Below are positions 37,138-47,140 of a stretch of 64,000 nt of DNA, one piece after another. The DNA lies in assembly GCF_014132355.1 (NCBI RefSeq), contig NZ_BLZO01000057.1, positions 49,140-113,139 on the forward strand, in the 5' to 3' direction. Position 1 is the first letter of the stretch. Each line of letters begins with the position of its first letter. The translations under genes and the position numbers were made by a program. The notes below the pieces were generated by a model. That model saw only the letters and a list, made by a program, of their open reading frames with translations, ran no database searches and was not told where the DNA came from. The stretch is from Okeania sp. KiyG1 (lineage in GTDB: Bacteria; Cyanobacteriota; Cyanobacteriia; Cyanobacteriales; Microcoleaceae).

Positions 37138-40100
37138 ATGACAAACCTAAACAAATTAGAAAATCTTTCACAGAAAAATCAAAATTCTTTACAGGAATTA
37201 GCTTTTGCTCTTGAAGCTGAAGGGAAAAATTTTTCTTTGATTTTAGCTCGTTGTAATTTTAAGAGTTTGCAACATAATCTCATACAAATATTGGCTAATA
37301 TCTGTTCTCTAAAAATTCAGCAACTTAATTTAGAACCATCTGCAATTACTCTCTATACTACTATTGAAAAACAAATAGGAAATGAACAATTTCAAGCTTT
37401 AATGGTATTGGGTTTAGAGTCTGTGAAAGAAATTTCTCAACTTTTGCCTAGTGCTAATCAAATTCGGGGAGAATTTAGCGATAATTTTCACTTTCCATTG
37501 GTGCTGTGGGTGACGGATAATGTGTTAGCTGAAATGATTCGTTTAGCTCCTGATTTTTATAGTTGGGCAGTGACAATTGATTTTGAAGCTTCTACTAATA
37601 ATGTAGTTGATTTTATTCGGTCAACTAGCGAAGATGTTTATCGCAAAACTTTCGAGTCTGGGAATATTTTTCTGGGCAAAGATGATTTTGATAGTTGCAC
37701 TGGTATCCAACTTAAGGCTGCTTTTCAAGAGTTATTAAATAGTGGGGTAAAAATAGAATCGGAATTAGAGGCAAGTTTTGAATTTGCTCTGGGAAGATTA
37801 GGTGATGATTTGGAGGAATCTCGGCAGCACTATGAGCAGAGTTTAGAGTTGTGGAAACAAAATAATAATCTGGTAAAACAAGGATATTTGTTATTTTATT
37901 TGGGTTTATGGTGGCGAGACTATGCTGAAGGAAATCGTCAGGAATATCAGCATAGTTGTCTACGGGCAAAAGATTATTTTCAGGAATGTATAGATTGTTT
38001 TGAATTTGCTCAAAGGAGCGATTTAGTTGATAGATTTATTAATTATTTGGCAGAGGTTAATCATCGACTTTTGGATTGGGATGAGTTGGAAAAAGTTGCT
38101 GAAAAGGCTTTAAATATTCATCAAAATCATCAAACCAAATTTAGGATGGCAAGAGCTTATGGATTTTTAGCAGAAGTTAAGTCGAATCGAAAAAATTGGC
38201 ATGAAACTCAAGAGTTAGCTGAACAAGCATTATCTTTACTAGCAGAAGCTGTTACTGAAATATCCAATGATTCTGAAAAAAATAACCAAGTATTAGATTG
38301 GGAACTCCACTATCACAAAGGTTGGTATTTATTTTCTTTAGCTAAAGCTCAAAAAAATCTTGACCAAGTAGAAACAGCAGTTACAACTTTAGAGGAAGCA
38401 AAAAATATTACTAAGCCTAGTTACGACCCCGAACTTTATCGGTTAATTTTGAAAGAATTGGGAAATTGTTATTTCCATAGAGGAGATTATTTACCAGCAT
38501 TTAATCAAAAACTAGAACAACAAGAAATTGAGACTCAATTTGCTATTAAAGCTTTCATTGGAGCCGGGAAATTACAGCCAAGAAAACATCGTTCTAATCC
38601 TGCTTTATCCTCGATTCAAGCATCAAAAAAACTAACTCAAGAAATAGCTACTTCTGGTAGGTTGCCGGATGTGGAGAATTTAGTCAGTCGGATTAAAGTT
38701 TCTCACCATAGATTCACAATTTTGTATGGTTCTTCTGGAGTTGGTAAAAGTTCTTTAGTAGAAGCTGGATTAATTCCTATTTTGAAAGGAGATTCTGTAG
38801 ATGCTAGAGATATTTTGCCTGTTTTGCAGCAAGTTTATACTAATTGGAGGCAAAACCTTAGTGATAGTTTGGCAAAGGCTATTTCAGAGTTAGAAAATAG
38901 GGAATATAATCCCCCTAAATCCCCCTTAGAAAGGGGGACTTTGAAGACTTCTCCCTCAGAAATGGAGTGCTTTGAAGACTCTCCTCTTAGAAATATGAGG
39001 CACATTGACGATCCCCCTAAATCCCCCTTAGAAAGGGGGACTTTGAAGACTTCCCCCTTAGAAAAGGGGACTTTGAAGACTCCCTTAGAAAACTCCCCCC
39101 TTAAGAAGGGGGGTAGGGGGGGTTCTAAAACTGTACCCCATAGATTAAAGAACTACGATAGTTTTATTAATTCTAATGATGACTTACTGTCAATTTTAAG
39201 AAGACTAGAAAAGCAGAATAAAGTCACTGTTTTAATCTTCGACCAATTTGAGGAATTTTTCTTTAATAATAAGGATATAAATCAACGACTACAATTTTAT
39301 GATTTTCTTCAAGAATGTTTGAAAATATCTTTTGTTAATGTAATTATTTCCCTGCGAGAAGATTTCATCAACTATCTTTTAGAATGTAATCGTCTGGTCA
39401 GTTTAGATATTATTAATAACGACATTCTCAGCAAAAAGCATATCTATTATATTGGTGATTTTTCTATCGAAAATGCTAAGTCGGTAATTCAAGGAATAAC
39501 ATCCCAGACTACTTTTACTTTAACCCCAGAATTAATAGATGAATTAGTGAAAGATTTAGCAGGAAGTTTGAATACTGTACGACCAATTGAGTTACAAATT
39601 GTGGGGTCGCAGTTGCAAAATGAGAATATTACTACTTTAGTAGAATATCAAGAAAAGGGTCCGAAACAAGCATTTGTCGGGCGGTATTTAGAGGAGGTAA
39701 TAAAGTATTGTGGACCGGAGAATGAAAGGTTAGCAAAAGTAGTTTTATATTTCCTCACAGATGAGAATAATACTCGCCCTCTCAAAAGTCGGGTAGAGTT
39801 GGAGGAATATACTGAGGAACCGGAACGGATGGAATTAGTTTTGACTGTGTTAGTTAAGTCTAGGTTGGTTTTTATAATTCCCACAAGTCCGTCAGATAAC
39901 TATCAATTAGCTCACGATTATTTGGCATATTTTGTCAGAAAAGAAATGCCTGAAGCAGCTCAAATATATGCTGAGTTGGAGAAGGAAAGAGAGCTGCGCA
40001 AACAGACAGAAAAAATGTTAAATCAGGCGTTACGAAAACAACTAAATACTGCCCGTCGTGCGGCTATTACTTTAGGGGGAATGGTGTTAGCATTTGGGGG

Positions 40101-40806
40101 AGTTGCTGTTATTGCAGCGTTAGTAGGAGTTAACACTTATTTGTCAGGTTTAAGTGCTGCTTCTAAGCCAAATACAGAATTAGATCGGTTAGTATCTGCT
40201 ATTGAAGCGGGAAAAAAATTAAAATGGTTATCTTTTGCAGCAACTCCAGGAACTAAACTGGAAGTTTTGTCAGAATTAAGTACAGCAATTCAGGAAGTCA
40301 AAGAGTTTAATAGATTTGAAAAACATAAGGATGATGTGACTCACGTTAGCTTTAGTAACGATGAGAAAATGATTGCTACTGGGAGTAAAGATGATACGGT
40401 AAAACTTTGGTGGATTGATGGTAGTCAAGAGGAAAAAACCTTTGATGAACATACTGATGATATTACTCAGGTTGACTTTAGTTCTGATGGTAAAATAGTT
40501 GCTTCTGCTAGTAAAGATGATCGGGCAATAATTAGGTGGATAGATGGGAGTAGAAAGCCTATAGTTTTAGAACATAATGATGATGTCTTGGATATTAGTA
40601 TTAGTTCAGATAATCAATTTTTAGCTACAGCTTGTAAAGATAAAATAGTGCGAATTTGGAAGATTAAAAATGGTAATTTAGTTAATTTTTTTGATAGTCA
40701 CACTGCTCCTGTTGCACAGGTTTCTTTTAGCCCTAATGGTAAAATTATTGCTTCTGCTGATGATTATGATAATGTCAAGCTTTGGTTTATTGATGAGGAA
40801 AAATAA
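37138..40806 (+). CDS. STAND NTPase with TPR-like and WD40 regions, first part of a split gene
   Basis: The protein has 1222 residues to a TAA at 40804-40806. Residues about 1-175 form an alpha/beta domain without a visible Walker A (PLVLWVTDNVLAEMIRLAPD). About 200-510 is helical and TPR-like (ESRQHYEQSLELW). The nSTAND1-type NTPase has GSSGVGKS at 531-538 and DQFEEFF at 702, with IISLREDF and a YQLAHDYLAYFVRK winged-helix end. A transmembrane helix lies at about 973-998. WD40 blades start at about 1060 (KDDTVKLW). Residues about 592-671 (KSPLERGTLKT units) are encoded by an inserted MITE. The reading frame continues beyond the stop with further WD40 blades, so this is probably one gene with a nonsense mutation. 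Confidence 0.85.
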   Translation: MTNLNKLENLSQKNQNSLQELAFALEAEGKNFSLILARCNFKSLQHNLIQILANICSLKIQQLNLEPSAITLYTTIEKQIGNEQFQALMVLGLESVKEISQLLPSANQIRGEFSDNFHFPLVLWVTDNVLAEMIRLAPDFYSWAVTIDFEASTNNVVDFIRSTSEDVYRKTFESGNIFLGKDDFDSCTGIQLKAAFQELLNSGVKIESELEASFEFALGRLGDDLEESRQHYEQSLELWKQNNNLVKQGYLLFYLGLWWRDYAEGNRQEYQHSCLRAKDYFQECIDCFEFAQRSDLVDRFINYLAEVNHRLLDWDELEKVAEKALNIHQNHQTKFRMARAYGFLAEVKSNRKNWHETQELAEQALSLLAEAVTEISNDSEKNNQVLDWELHYHKGWYLFSLAKAQKNLDQVETAVTTLEEAKNITKPSYDPELYRLILKELGNCYFHRGDYLPAFNQKLEQQEIETQFAIKAFIGAGKLQPRKHRSNPALSSIQASKKLTQEIATSGRLPDVENLVSRIKVSHHRFTILYGSSGVGKSSLVEAGLIPILKGDSVDARDILPVLQQVYTNWRQNLSDSLAKAISELENREYNPPKSPLERGTLKTSPSEMECFEDSPLRNMRHIDDPPKSPLERGTLKTSPLEKGTLKTPLENSPLKKGGRGGSKTVPHRLKNYDSFINSNDDLLSILRRLEKQNKVTVLIFDQFEEFFFNNKDINQRLQFYDFLQECLKISFVNVIISLREDFINYLLECNRLVSLDIINNDILSKKHIYYIGDFSIENAKSVIQGITSQTTFTLTPELIDELVKDLAGSLNTVRPIELQIVGSQLQNENITTLVEYQEKGPKQAFVGRYLEEVIKYCGPENERLAKVVLYFLTDENNTRPLKSRVELEEYTEEPERMELVLTVLVKSRLVFIIPTSPSDNYQLAHDYLAYFVRKEMPEAAQIYAELEKERELRKQTEKMLNQALRKQLNTARRAAITLGGMVLAFGGVAVIAALVGVNTYLSGLSAASKPNTELDRLVSAIEAGKKLKWLSFAATPGTKLEVLSELSTAIQEVKEFNRFEKHKDDVTHVSFSNDEKMIATGSKDDTVKLWWIDGSQEEKTFDEHTDDITQVDFSSDGKIVASASKDDRAIIRWIDGSRKPIVLEHNDDVLDISISSDNQFLATACKDKIVRIWKIKNGNLVNFFDSHTAPVAQVSFSPNGKIIASADDYDNVKLWFIDEEK
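38977..39165. mobile_element. MITE inside the STAND reading frame
   Basis: The left end (AAATATGAGGCACATTGACG) and the right end (AAACTGTACCCCATAGATTA) match the termini of the MITE at 31951-32111. GATCCCCCTAAATCCCCC and the AAGGGGGACTTTGAAGAC units lie within. It adds about 60 codons without closing the frame. A related stretch, 38908-38976, lies directly before it. Confidence 0.8.
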
Positions 40807-43443
40807 GATGTAAATATCAATAATTATGCTACAACTGATATTGAATTTATAGATAATGAAACTGTTATTTTATCTAGTCAAGGGAATGATTTTAAAGTTT
40901 ATCAAGTGGATGGAAAGTTGATTAAGAGATATGGCAAATCTCGAAAAGATTATATTGGTAACGTTATTAGCAAAAATCGAAGATTTATAGTGACTGTTGA
41001 TGAGGATGATCAAAATAATTTGCAAATAATAGAACGACAAAAAAATCTACATTATTTTACTTCTTATTCTTCTTCAATTCCTTTTAATAAGCATAATGAT
41101 AGTATATCTCATCTTAGTTTTAGTCCTAATAATAGATTTCTAGTATCAGCAAGTGAAGATAACACAGTTAAACTTTGGAAACTTGATAATTGGTTGAAAA
41201 ATTCTTATGCTCATAGAGATTTATTTTTTAAGGAGCAGAAAAATAATTTTGACAAAAGTTTAAGTGTAATTATTACTCCGGTTAATCAAGATTTGGGAAA
41301 ACTAAAAGTAAGTATCTGGCAAAATGGTCAAAGTTTAACAGCGAGAAAACCAATTGTTATGTCAAATTTTTATCGTCTAAGTTTCAGTCCTAGCAATCAA
41401 CATTTTATTACTAGCAGCACTCTGGATTATTCTTATGCCACAATATTAAAAAATGATGGGAGAGAAACAGCTTTAAAGACTGATAACAACTCAGTAAGAA
41501 AACTCATAATTAGTCCTGATGGAAAGACAATTGCTACTATTAGTAGTAATAGTGATGGTAATGAAAAGTTTATTCAGTTATGGAACCAACAAGGAGACCC
41601 TATCAAAAAATTAAAACATTACCAGGTAGAAAAACTGCATTTCAGTCTAGATAGCAAAACCCTGGCTTCTATCAGTGAAAATCAAATTAAATTTTGGACT
41701 AAAGATGGTAGGTTAATTAATTCTTTTGATGGTCATAATGAAAAAATTGAGGGAACAATTTTCAGCTTAGATGAACAATTAATTGCCACTAGAAGTCACA
41801 ACAAAATAAAACTCTTAAATCTGAATAGCAAATTAGTTATAAATTTAGAGGGGCATTATCAACAATTTCAAGCAATAGGTTTCAGTCCAGATAGTCAAAT
41901 TATTACTTCTATTGGTGATGATAATTTTGTCAAGCTTTGGAGAAGAGACGGTACTTACATTGGCACATTAGAACACACAGATCAAATAACAAGTCTGTCT
42001 TTTAGCCGTGATAGTAAGAGAATTATTACTTTTAGTTCTAACTCAGACAGACCAGAAAAGAGAATGATTAAACTATGGCAAAGCAATGGGACTCTAATCA
42101 AGCAATATCAAATTGATGATTACGTTATTAATTTTCTTCGCCTAAGTCCAGATGCTAAAGCTATTGTTTACGGTTCTAGTAAACTTGTCAAACTTTGGAA
42201 TCTTGATAGAAAATCAACTAAGACTATAGAGACTATGGAGAAGAATTATGGAAAAACTAATGACGTAGAGTTTAGTTCTGATGGTGAAATAATTGCTATA
42301 GCTAATGACGATAAAACTATTAGGCTTTGGAATAGCGAGGATGGTCAAGAAATAAAAACGCTTAGAGGACATAAACACCCTGTTAAAAATATAATTTTTA
42401 GCCCTGGAGGAAACTTTTTTGCCTCTATGGATAATGATGGTGAATATGCTAAGAAGGAAGAAACAATAATTTTTTGGGATATAGAAGGTAATAGGCTAAA
42501 AAATATTGAAGGAAATCAGCTTTCTTTTCTAGACTATAACAATACTATTAGTTCCGTTAGTTATAATCCAAAGTGCGGAACTTTGATATTTTGGCAGCGT
42601 GATGGTAAAAAATTAGAAACTCCTGAAGAGTATGAGTTTTGTGAGGAGTTTGCTTCATTTCTAGATTACACTTCTGATGGCCAGATAATTGCTTGGAGTA
42701 AAAGAGAATATCCTTTAAGACTCTGGAATATTAATGGTGAGTTAATCAAAACTTTTAAAGGTCATAATGCTAGGGTGAGTAGTGTAAGTTTTAGCCCTGA
42801 TGGAACAAAAATTGTCTCTGGTAGCTACGATAAAACTATTAAAATTTGGAACAGCAAGAATGGCGAAGAAATCAATACTATTGAAGAAAACGATGAAGTA
42901 AACACTGTAACTTTCAGCCCCGATGGCAGAACTATACTTTCTGGCAGTGATGATAAAACGTTAAAACTTTGGAGTTTAGATGGAACACTTATCGACACTT
43001 TTAAGGGTCATACGAGTACGCTTTGGAAAGCAACTTTTAGCCCTGATGGTAAGATGATTGCTTCAGTTGGTAATGATATTGATGACATAATATTGTGGGA
43101 TAGTAAAACTAGGGAAATCAAAAAACGGATCAAGAATAACGAGGGAGTTAAAAGTATTAGTTTTAGCCCTGACAGTGATATCCTAGCCATCGAACGCAAA
43201 AATGGTAAAGTAACACTCTATCTACTCAATGGCATATTTACCCAAAAAACCCACCTCTACACAACCAATTCATTCTTAGGGGAAAAATTTAGTCCTGATG
43301 GGAAAGCGATCGCCGTACAAAACCAGTCAGGAGTCTTACTTTTAAACGCAGACTTAGACGACTTACTCAACCGTGCTTGTAATTGGGCGAGTGCTTATCT
43401 GAAAACCACTGAAAATGAAGATATAAAACATCTTTGCGATTAA
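40807..43443 (+). pseudogene. WD40 second part of the split STAND gene
   Basis: The frame is the same as in the preceding gene and open from 40807. The first in-frame start codon, at 40906, would give an 845-residue protein. It is made of WD40 units: SFSPNNRFLVSASEDNTVK, FSPDGTKIVSGSYDKTIK, FSPDGRTILSGSDDKTLK and others, ending LLNRACNWASAYLKTTEN, a C-terminus often seen after WD40 repeats in STAND proteins. The codons just after the TAA (DVNINNYATTDIEF) fit as linker and blade sequence. Translated alone it could fold as a propeller, but no ribosome-binding site is evident. Confidence 0.75.
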
Positions 43444-43496
43444 AACCTTCCTCAAAAACCCTACAATATTCATTAACTTCATTATTATTCGAGTGT

Positions 43497-43751
43497 ATGG
43501 AAAACATAATAATTTCTCTACCCCACTCCCTGCGAGTCTACGTCGAAGAACAACTACAACTTGGTAGTTATAAAAATGCCAGCGAGTATTTTCTGCTCCT
43601 AGTGCAGCAATATCAACAACCCCAAACCAAGCAACCCTAAGAAACAAAATTAATCCAAGGTATAGAGTCTAGTCCCTCCGAACCCATGACTGCACAAAAC
43701 TGGGATGAAAATCGTCAAGCAGTGCGAGAAAGAAGTGTCAAGCGATCGTAA
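43497..43751 (+). pseudogene. ParD-like antitoxin with internal stop
   Basis: The first 47 codons give ENIIISLPHSLRVYVEEQLQ and YKNASEYFLLLVQQYQQ, the ribbon-helix-helix and helix of ParD/CopG antitoxins. A TAA at 43638-43640 interrupts; the frame continues with LIQGIESSPSEPMTAQNWDE, matching the usual ParD tail, to 43751. No parE follows; a MITE lies there instead. Translated to the first stop it could still bind DNA as a short protein. Confidence 0.75.
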
Positions 43752-43765
43752 AAATAAAACTAAAC

Positions 43766-43853
43766 AGGACTTACGCATAACCACCACATATAGTAGGGGC
43801 GAATGGCATTCGCCCTACAATTGGTGTATAGTTTCACATTTTGCGTAAGTTCT
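43766..43853. mobile_element. MITE with AGGACTTACGCA termini
   Basis: The 88-bp element has ends AGGACTTACGCA and TGCGTAAGTTCT, with the centre GGGGCGAATGGCATTCGCCC. It is the same family as the copy in xisH at 18669-18758. Confidence 0.85.
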
Positions 43854-43937
43854 GACTAAAGTATTTTTCTTAAAAGAGCGATCGCCAGTTTTGGCTATAA
43901 TAAAAAATACACCTTTTCAACTTTTCCCACAAAACCC

Positions 43938-44573
43938 ATGAACAAAACCCAAACCGAACTACCCACAGACACTTGGATAACAGCAACTTGGGAAGAATAT
44001 ATCCAAATTATTGAAGACCCAAGTTACGAAAAAGCCAAAAGTTATTACAACAACGGAAAATTCAGAATCGAAATGTCACCAGCAAACAAGCACAGTAAAG
44101 ACCACATGGTTATTACTACCATAGTTAACTTATTTGCAATGGCAAAAAAGATTAAGGTAGATGGCAGAAATGAGTGTATTTATCGCAAAACAGGACTTCG
44201 AGTGGCTCAACCAGACGCTTCCTATTATTTTAGAGAAAATGCAGATGTAGTTTCTTGGGAAGCATCTATTATTGACCTAGATATTTATCCTCCACCAAAT
44301 CTAGTTATAGAAGTTGCCAATACTTCCCTTGCTGATGATAAAGGGGAAAAACCTTTGCTGTATGAAGCAATGAATGTAGCTGAATATTGGATAGTTGACG
44401 TACAGAAGCTAGAAGTTATTGCCTTTGCCATTGCCAAGGTCGGTAGTCAAAGAATTAACCAATCTCAAGTTTTGCCTGGTTTAGCAATTTCTTTATTAGA
44501 GGAAGCACTGCAACGCACTCGTCAAGAAAATCAACTCGAAATTTATACTTGGTTATTCAGTCAGTTTCAATAG
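43938..44573 (+). CDS. Uma2 family protein, dispersed copy of the tandem family
   Basis: The 211-residue protein is strongly similar to the three tandem Uma2 proteins at 8.9-10.9 kb but lies on the other strand 33 kb away: MNKTQTELPTDTWITATWEE, AQPDASYYFRENADVV, VIEVANTSLADDKGEKPLL. The nuclease motifs (D, E, K) are retained. The upstream bases also resemble those of the tandem copies (CTTTTCNNNTTTTNCCNCAAAACCC), so a larger segment was copied. Confidence 0.85.
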   Translation: MNKTQTELPTDTWITATWEEYIQIIEDPSYEKAKSYYNNGKFRIEMSPANKHSKDHMVITTIVNLFAMAKKIKVDGRNECIYRKTGLRVAQPDASYYFRENADVVSWEASIIDLDIYPPPNLVIEVANTSLADDKGEKPLLYEAMNVAEYWIVDVQKLEVIAFAIAKVGSQRINQSQVLPGLAISLLEEALQRTRQENQLEIYTWLFSQFQ

Positions 44574-45098
44574 TAGGGAATAGTTGAAACAACATTTCCG
44601 AGATTTTGAGATTTACAGCAAATTCCAAGTATATGAAGTACAGATATTAATAATTAAATCTTATCAGTGCGAGCATCTTGCTCGCGTGATTGTACCTAAC
44701 TAAAGTGTAATCCGCTGTATCATTAGAGAGTGGGGTGCTCAAGCGCAATAGCGTAGCGCACCAGGCAACATCAAAAATGGTGCGTTACGCTCCACTTCGT
44801 TCCGCTAACGCACCCTACTGGACTGAAATTCATCATCCGCATAAGTCTTAACCAATTTTTTTTTAGCTTCAGGATTTTTATATAGCGATCGCTCAAGATT
44901 AAATAATCCTTATGAAAAACCAAAATTTTTGGCATTGCTGAGGGGTGGGATTAATATAAGTTCAGAAATAATCTTGAATCATAAGTATTAACTTCGATTA
45001 TACCACAATTAGACTATTTCTTTCTTCCTTATTTAAAGATTAGATAATTTATGCTAATATACTAAAACTTGAAATGTTAGAGCTATTTAAAGTAGTAG
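44574..45098. other. intergenic, no gene seen
   Basis: It contains a GCGAGCATCTTGCTCGC palindrome near 44665 and an inverted GGTGCGTTACGC/GCTAACGCACC repeat near 44780-44815. The remainder is AT-rich. Confidence 0.45.
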
Positions 45099-45112
45099 CC
45101 AAAATTGGCTAA
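45099..45112. promoter_or_regulatory. hairpin in the rpsU leader
   Basis: AGCCAAAATTGGCT is a perfect palindrome about 100 bp upstream of rpsU. It lies in a leader region of roughly 150 bp that carries no reading frame, so a role in the 5' UTR is possible but unproven. Confidence 0.35.
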
Positions 45113-45199
45113 CCTTGCTTTCTATTAACTGAACTAGCAAAGAATAACTACTTTTGCTCCACAAAACAACAAAACAAAAATAAAGTAAAAATATCTATT

Positions 45200-45205
45200 A
45201 GGAGG
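45200..45205 (+). promoter_or_regulatory. ribosome-binding site of rpsU
   Basis: AGGAGG, 11 bases before the ATG, is the only perfect Shine-Dalgarno core noted in front of a gene in this window. It fixes the rpsU start. Confidence 0.85.
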
Positions 45206-45216
45206 ATAATGCATAG

Positions 45217-45405
45217 ATGACCCAAGTGATACTAGGAGAAAATGAAGGAATTGAATCTGCATTACGTCGGTTTAAACGACAAGTTTCTCAAGCTGGAATA
45301 TTCCCAGATATGAAAAAGCATCGTCACTTTGAGACACCCATTGAAAAACGGAAGCGTAAAGCAATGGCTTTACAAAAACAAAGGAAAAGACGTTCCCGCT
45401 ATTAA
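45217..45405 (+). CDS. rpsU: 30S ribosomal protein S21
   Basis: The 62-residue protein is of normal length for S21: [27 protein letters not shown]-type centre ([16 protein letters not shown]) and the basic tail RKRRSRY. S21 sits on the small subunit near the anti-Shine-Dalgarno sequence. A strong AGGAGG precedes the start. Downstream is a GAGACGC/GCGTCTC stem (45498-45517) without a T-tract. Confidence 0.97.
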   Translation: MTQVILGENEGIESALRRFKRQVSQAGIFPDMKKHRHFETPIEKRKRKAMALQKQRKRRSRY

Positions 45406-45497
45406 TCTTTATTGCTTTATTGTAATTTGAATTTGTTGTCAATTAGTGTCTTTCTAAGTCTATTAGTCATTAAGAAGCTATGAAGATAACTGTTGCT

Positions 45498-45517
45498 GAG
45501 ACGCCTGGGTGCGTCTC
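45498..45517. repeat. perfect 7-bp stem-loop downstream of rpsU
   Basis: GAGACGC, loop CTGGGT, GCGTCTC. It lacks a following T-run, so it is not a standard intrinsic terminator, but could stabilise the rpsU mRNA end. Confidence 0.4.
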
Positions 45518-45530
45518 CCTGACACTATTA

Positions 45531-45723
45531 ATACCATTTCTCAAAAACTTTTCTACATTTTGTTGAGCAGGGGAGTGAGGGAGTGGAGGAGTGGGGGAGA
45601 AGCAAACACAAGGATAATTAACATGAACTTAGCTGAAATTAGTAAAAAAGTGATTTTACTTTTGCTAATTAGTTAATAACTGAAGTACTGTCCAAGTATA
45701 GCAATACTTTTGGGAATTGGTAT
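45531..45723. mobile_element. MITE with ATACCATTTCTCAAAAACTT termini
   Basis: The left end ATACCATTTCTCAAAAACTT and the right end AATACTTTTGGGAATTGGTAT are inverse. Single ends of this family are seen near 7140-7165 and 30890-30925. There is no gene inside. Confidence 0.65.
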
Positions 45724-45941
45724 AACAACAAAAGAACTAAACATCCGCAATTACTAATATTTGGTGAGGTACAAAATTATAAGTTTTAGGCAACAAGCTA
45801 CAGCAAATAAAAAGATAATTGTACCTCACCTATGGTGAAAAACCCTATATCTTAAAAATCATTTTTACAAGTAAGAATTTTCTGTTAAATTAATATTAAT
45901 TTAATAATTGAATTTGACACTATATTTTGGGAGAGAAAAAA

Positions 45942-46619
45942 ATGGCTGTAGAACAGCCGGAACTTATAGATATTTCCCCTTTTATTGACCACTCTTTATT
46001 AACAATTACCGCAACCCCAGAACAAGTTTCAAAATTCTGTACGGACGCTGAAAAATTTAAGTTTCCATCAGTTTGCGTATATCCTTACTACGTCAAACAA
46101 GTAGCTGAACTTCTCCATGGCAAACATCCAAAAGTTTGTACTGTGATTGGTTTTCCTCATGGTCAAACTACTGGTAAAGCTAAATTATATGAAGCTTCAG
46201 AAGCTGTAGAAAATGGCGCTTCAGAATTAGATGTGATGATTAATTTGAGTCAAATCAAAACAGGCCAAACTAATGAATTACATCAGGAAATTGCCGAAAT
46301 TTCTGAGGAAACTGGTAAAGCAGTTAAGGCCATTTTAGAGATGGCATTACTTACAGAAGCAGAAAAGCGATTAGCGACAGAAGTCTTAATGGATTCTGGT
46401 GTGGCCTTTATTGTCACTAATACGGGATGGTATGGTGGAGCAACGGTGGCGGATGTACAACTGCTCAAAGAAATGACCAAAACTAATGTGGGAATTAAAG
46501 CTGCAGGAGGAATTAAAAGTTATGAACAAGCAGTGGATCTAATTTCTGTGGGTGCTACTCGGTTAGGTACATCTCGTGGTCTAGAATTGCTCAAGGCTTT
46601 AAGTGATAGGTTTCAATAA
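45942..46619 (+). CDS. deoC: deoxyribose-phosphate aldolase
   Basis: The protein has 225 residues from the ATG at 45942, preceded by GGGAGAG; an upstream TTG would add only five residues. DeoC cleaves 2-deoxyribose 5-phosphate to glyceraldehyde 3-phosphate and acetaldehyde. Visible signatures are [36 protein letters not shown], the lysine region [10 protein letters not shown], and the Schiff-base lysine in [10 protein letters not shown]. The gene order deoC-recO-MFS on one strand is interrupted by repeats, so each probably has its own promoter. Confidence 0.95.
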   Translation: MAVEQPELIDISPFIDHSLLTITATPEQVSKFCTDAEKFKFPSVCVYPYYVKQVAELLHGKHPKVCTVIGFPHGQTTGKAKLYEASEAVENGASELDVMINLSQIKTGQTNELHQEIAEISEETGKAVKAILEMALLTEAEKRLATEVLMDSGVAFIVTNTGWYGGATVADVQLLKEMTKTNVGIKAAGGIKSYEQAVDLISVGATRLGTSRGLELLKALSDRFQ

Positions 46620-47140
46620 TTAATAATTAATAATTAATAATTAATAATTAATAATTAATAATTACCTCTCCTTGAAAACGGATAGGATTGACTCAAAAAA
46701 AAATTTTTATTTATTATCCCCTTAATAAGGTGAGGCTTTAAACCACAATTTTTAGGTAAATTTAACAGGGAAAACTGGAGCGATCAAAAGTTTCGGATAT
46801 TCCTTAAATTATGTAATTACAGCGCTTTCCGTTGTTATGAGGTACACCCGCGCGGGCAAGATGCCCGCACTACAATATTTTCACGATTTATCCTGTACAT
46901 CATTTGCCCAAAATCTGCTGTAAATATTGATATCCTGACTTTTGACTTCTTAATTTATTCACTTTTGACTTTTGACTTCTTATTTATTCACTTTTGACTT
47001 TTGACTTTTGACTTCTTAATTTATTCACTTTTGACTTTTGACTTTTGACTTTTGACTTCTTATTTATTCACTTTTGACTTTTGACTTCTAACTTCTTCTT
47101 CCTTCTTCCTTCTTCCCTCTTCCTTCTTCCTTGTTAAAAT
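46620..47140. repeat. intergenic reiterations between deoC and recO
   Basis: About 46660-46760 is an AATTACCTCT-family element without insert. Near 46855 is the GCGGGCAAGATGCCCGC palindrome. 46934-47130 is an imperfect array of TTTTGACTT and ATTTATTCACTT units followed by CTTCCTTCTTCC tracts that run up to the recO start, leaving no obvious ribosome-binding site. Confidence 0.65.

Noticed and set aside
45498-45517. Intrinsic terminator of rpsU
   Set aside because: The stem is perfect but is not followed by a T-tract, so it is listed only as a stem-loop.
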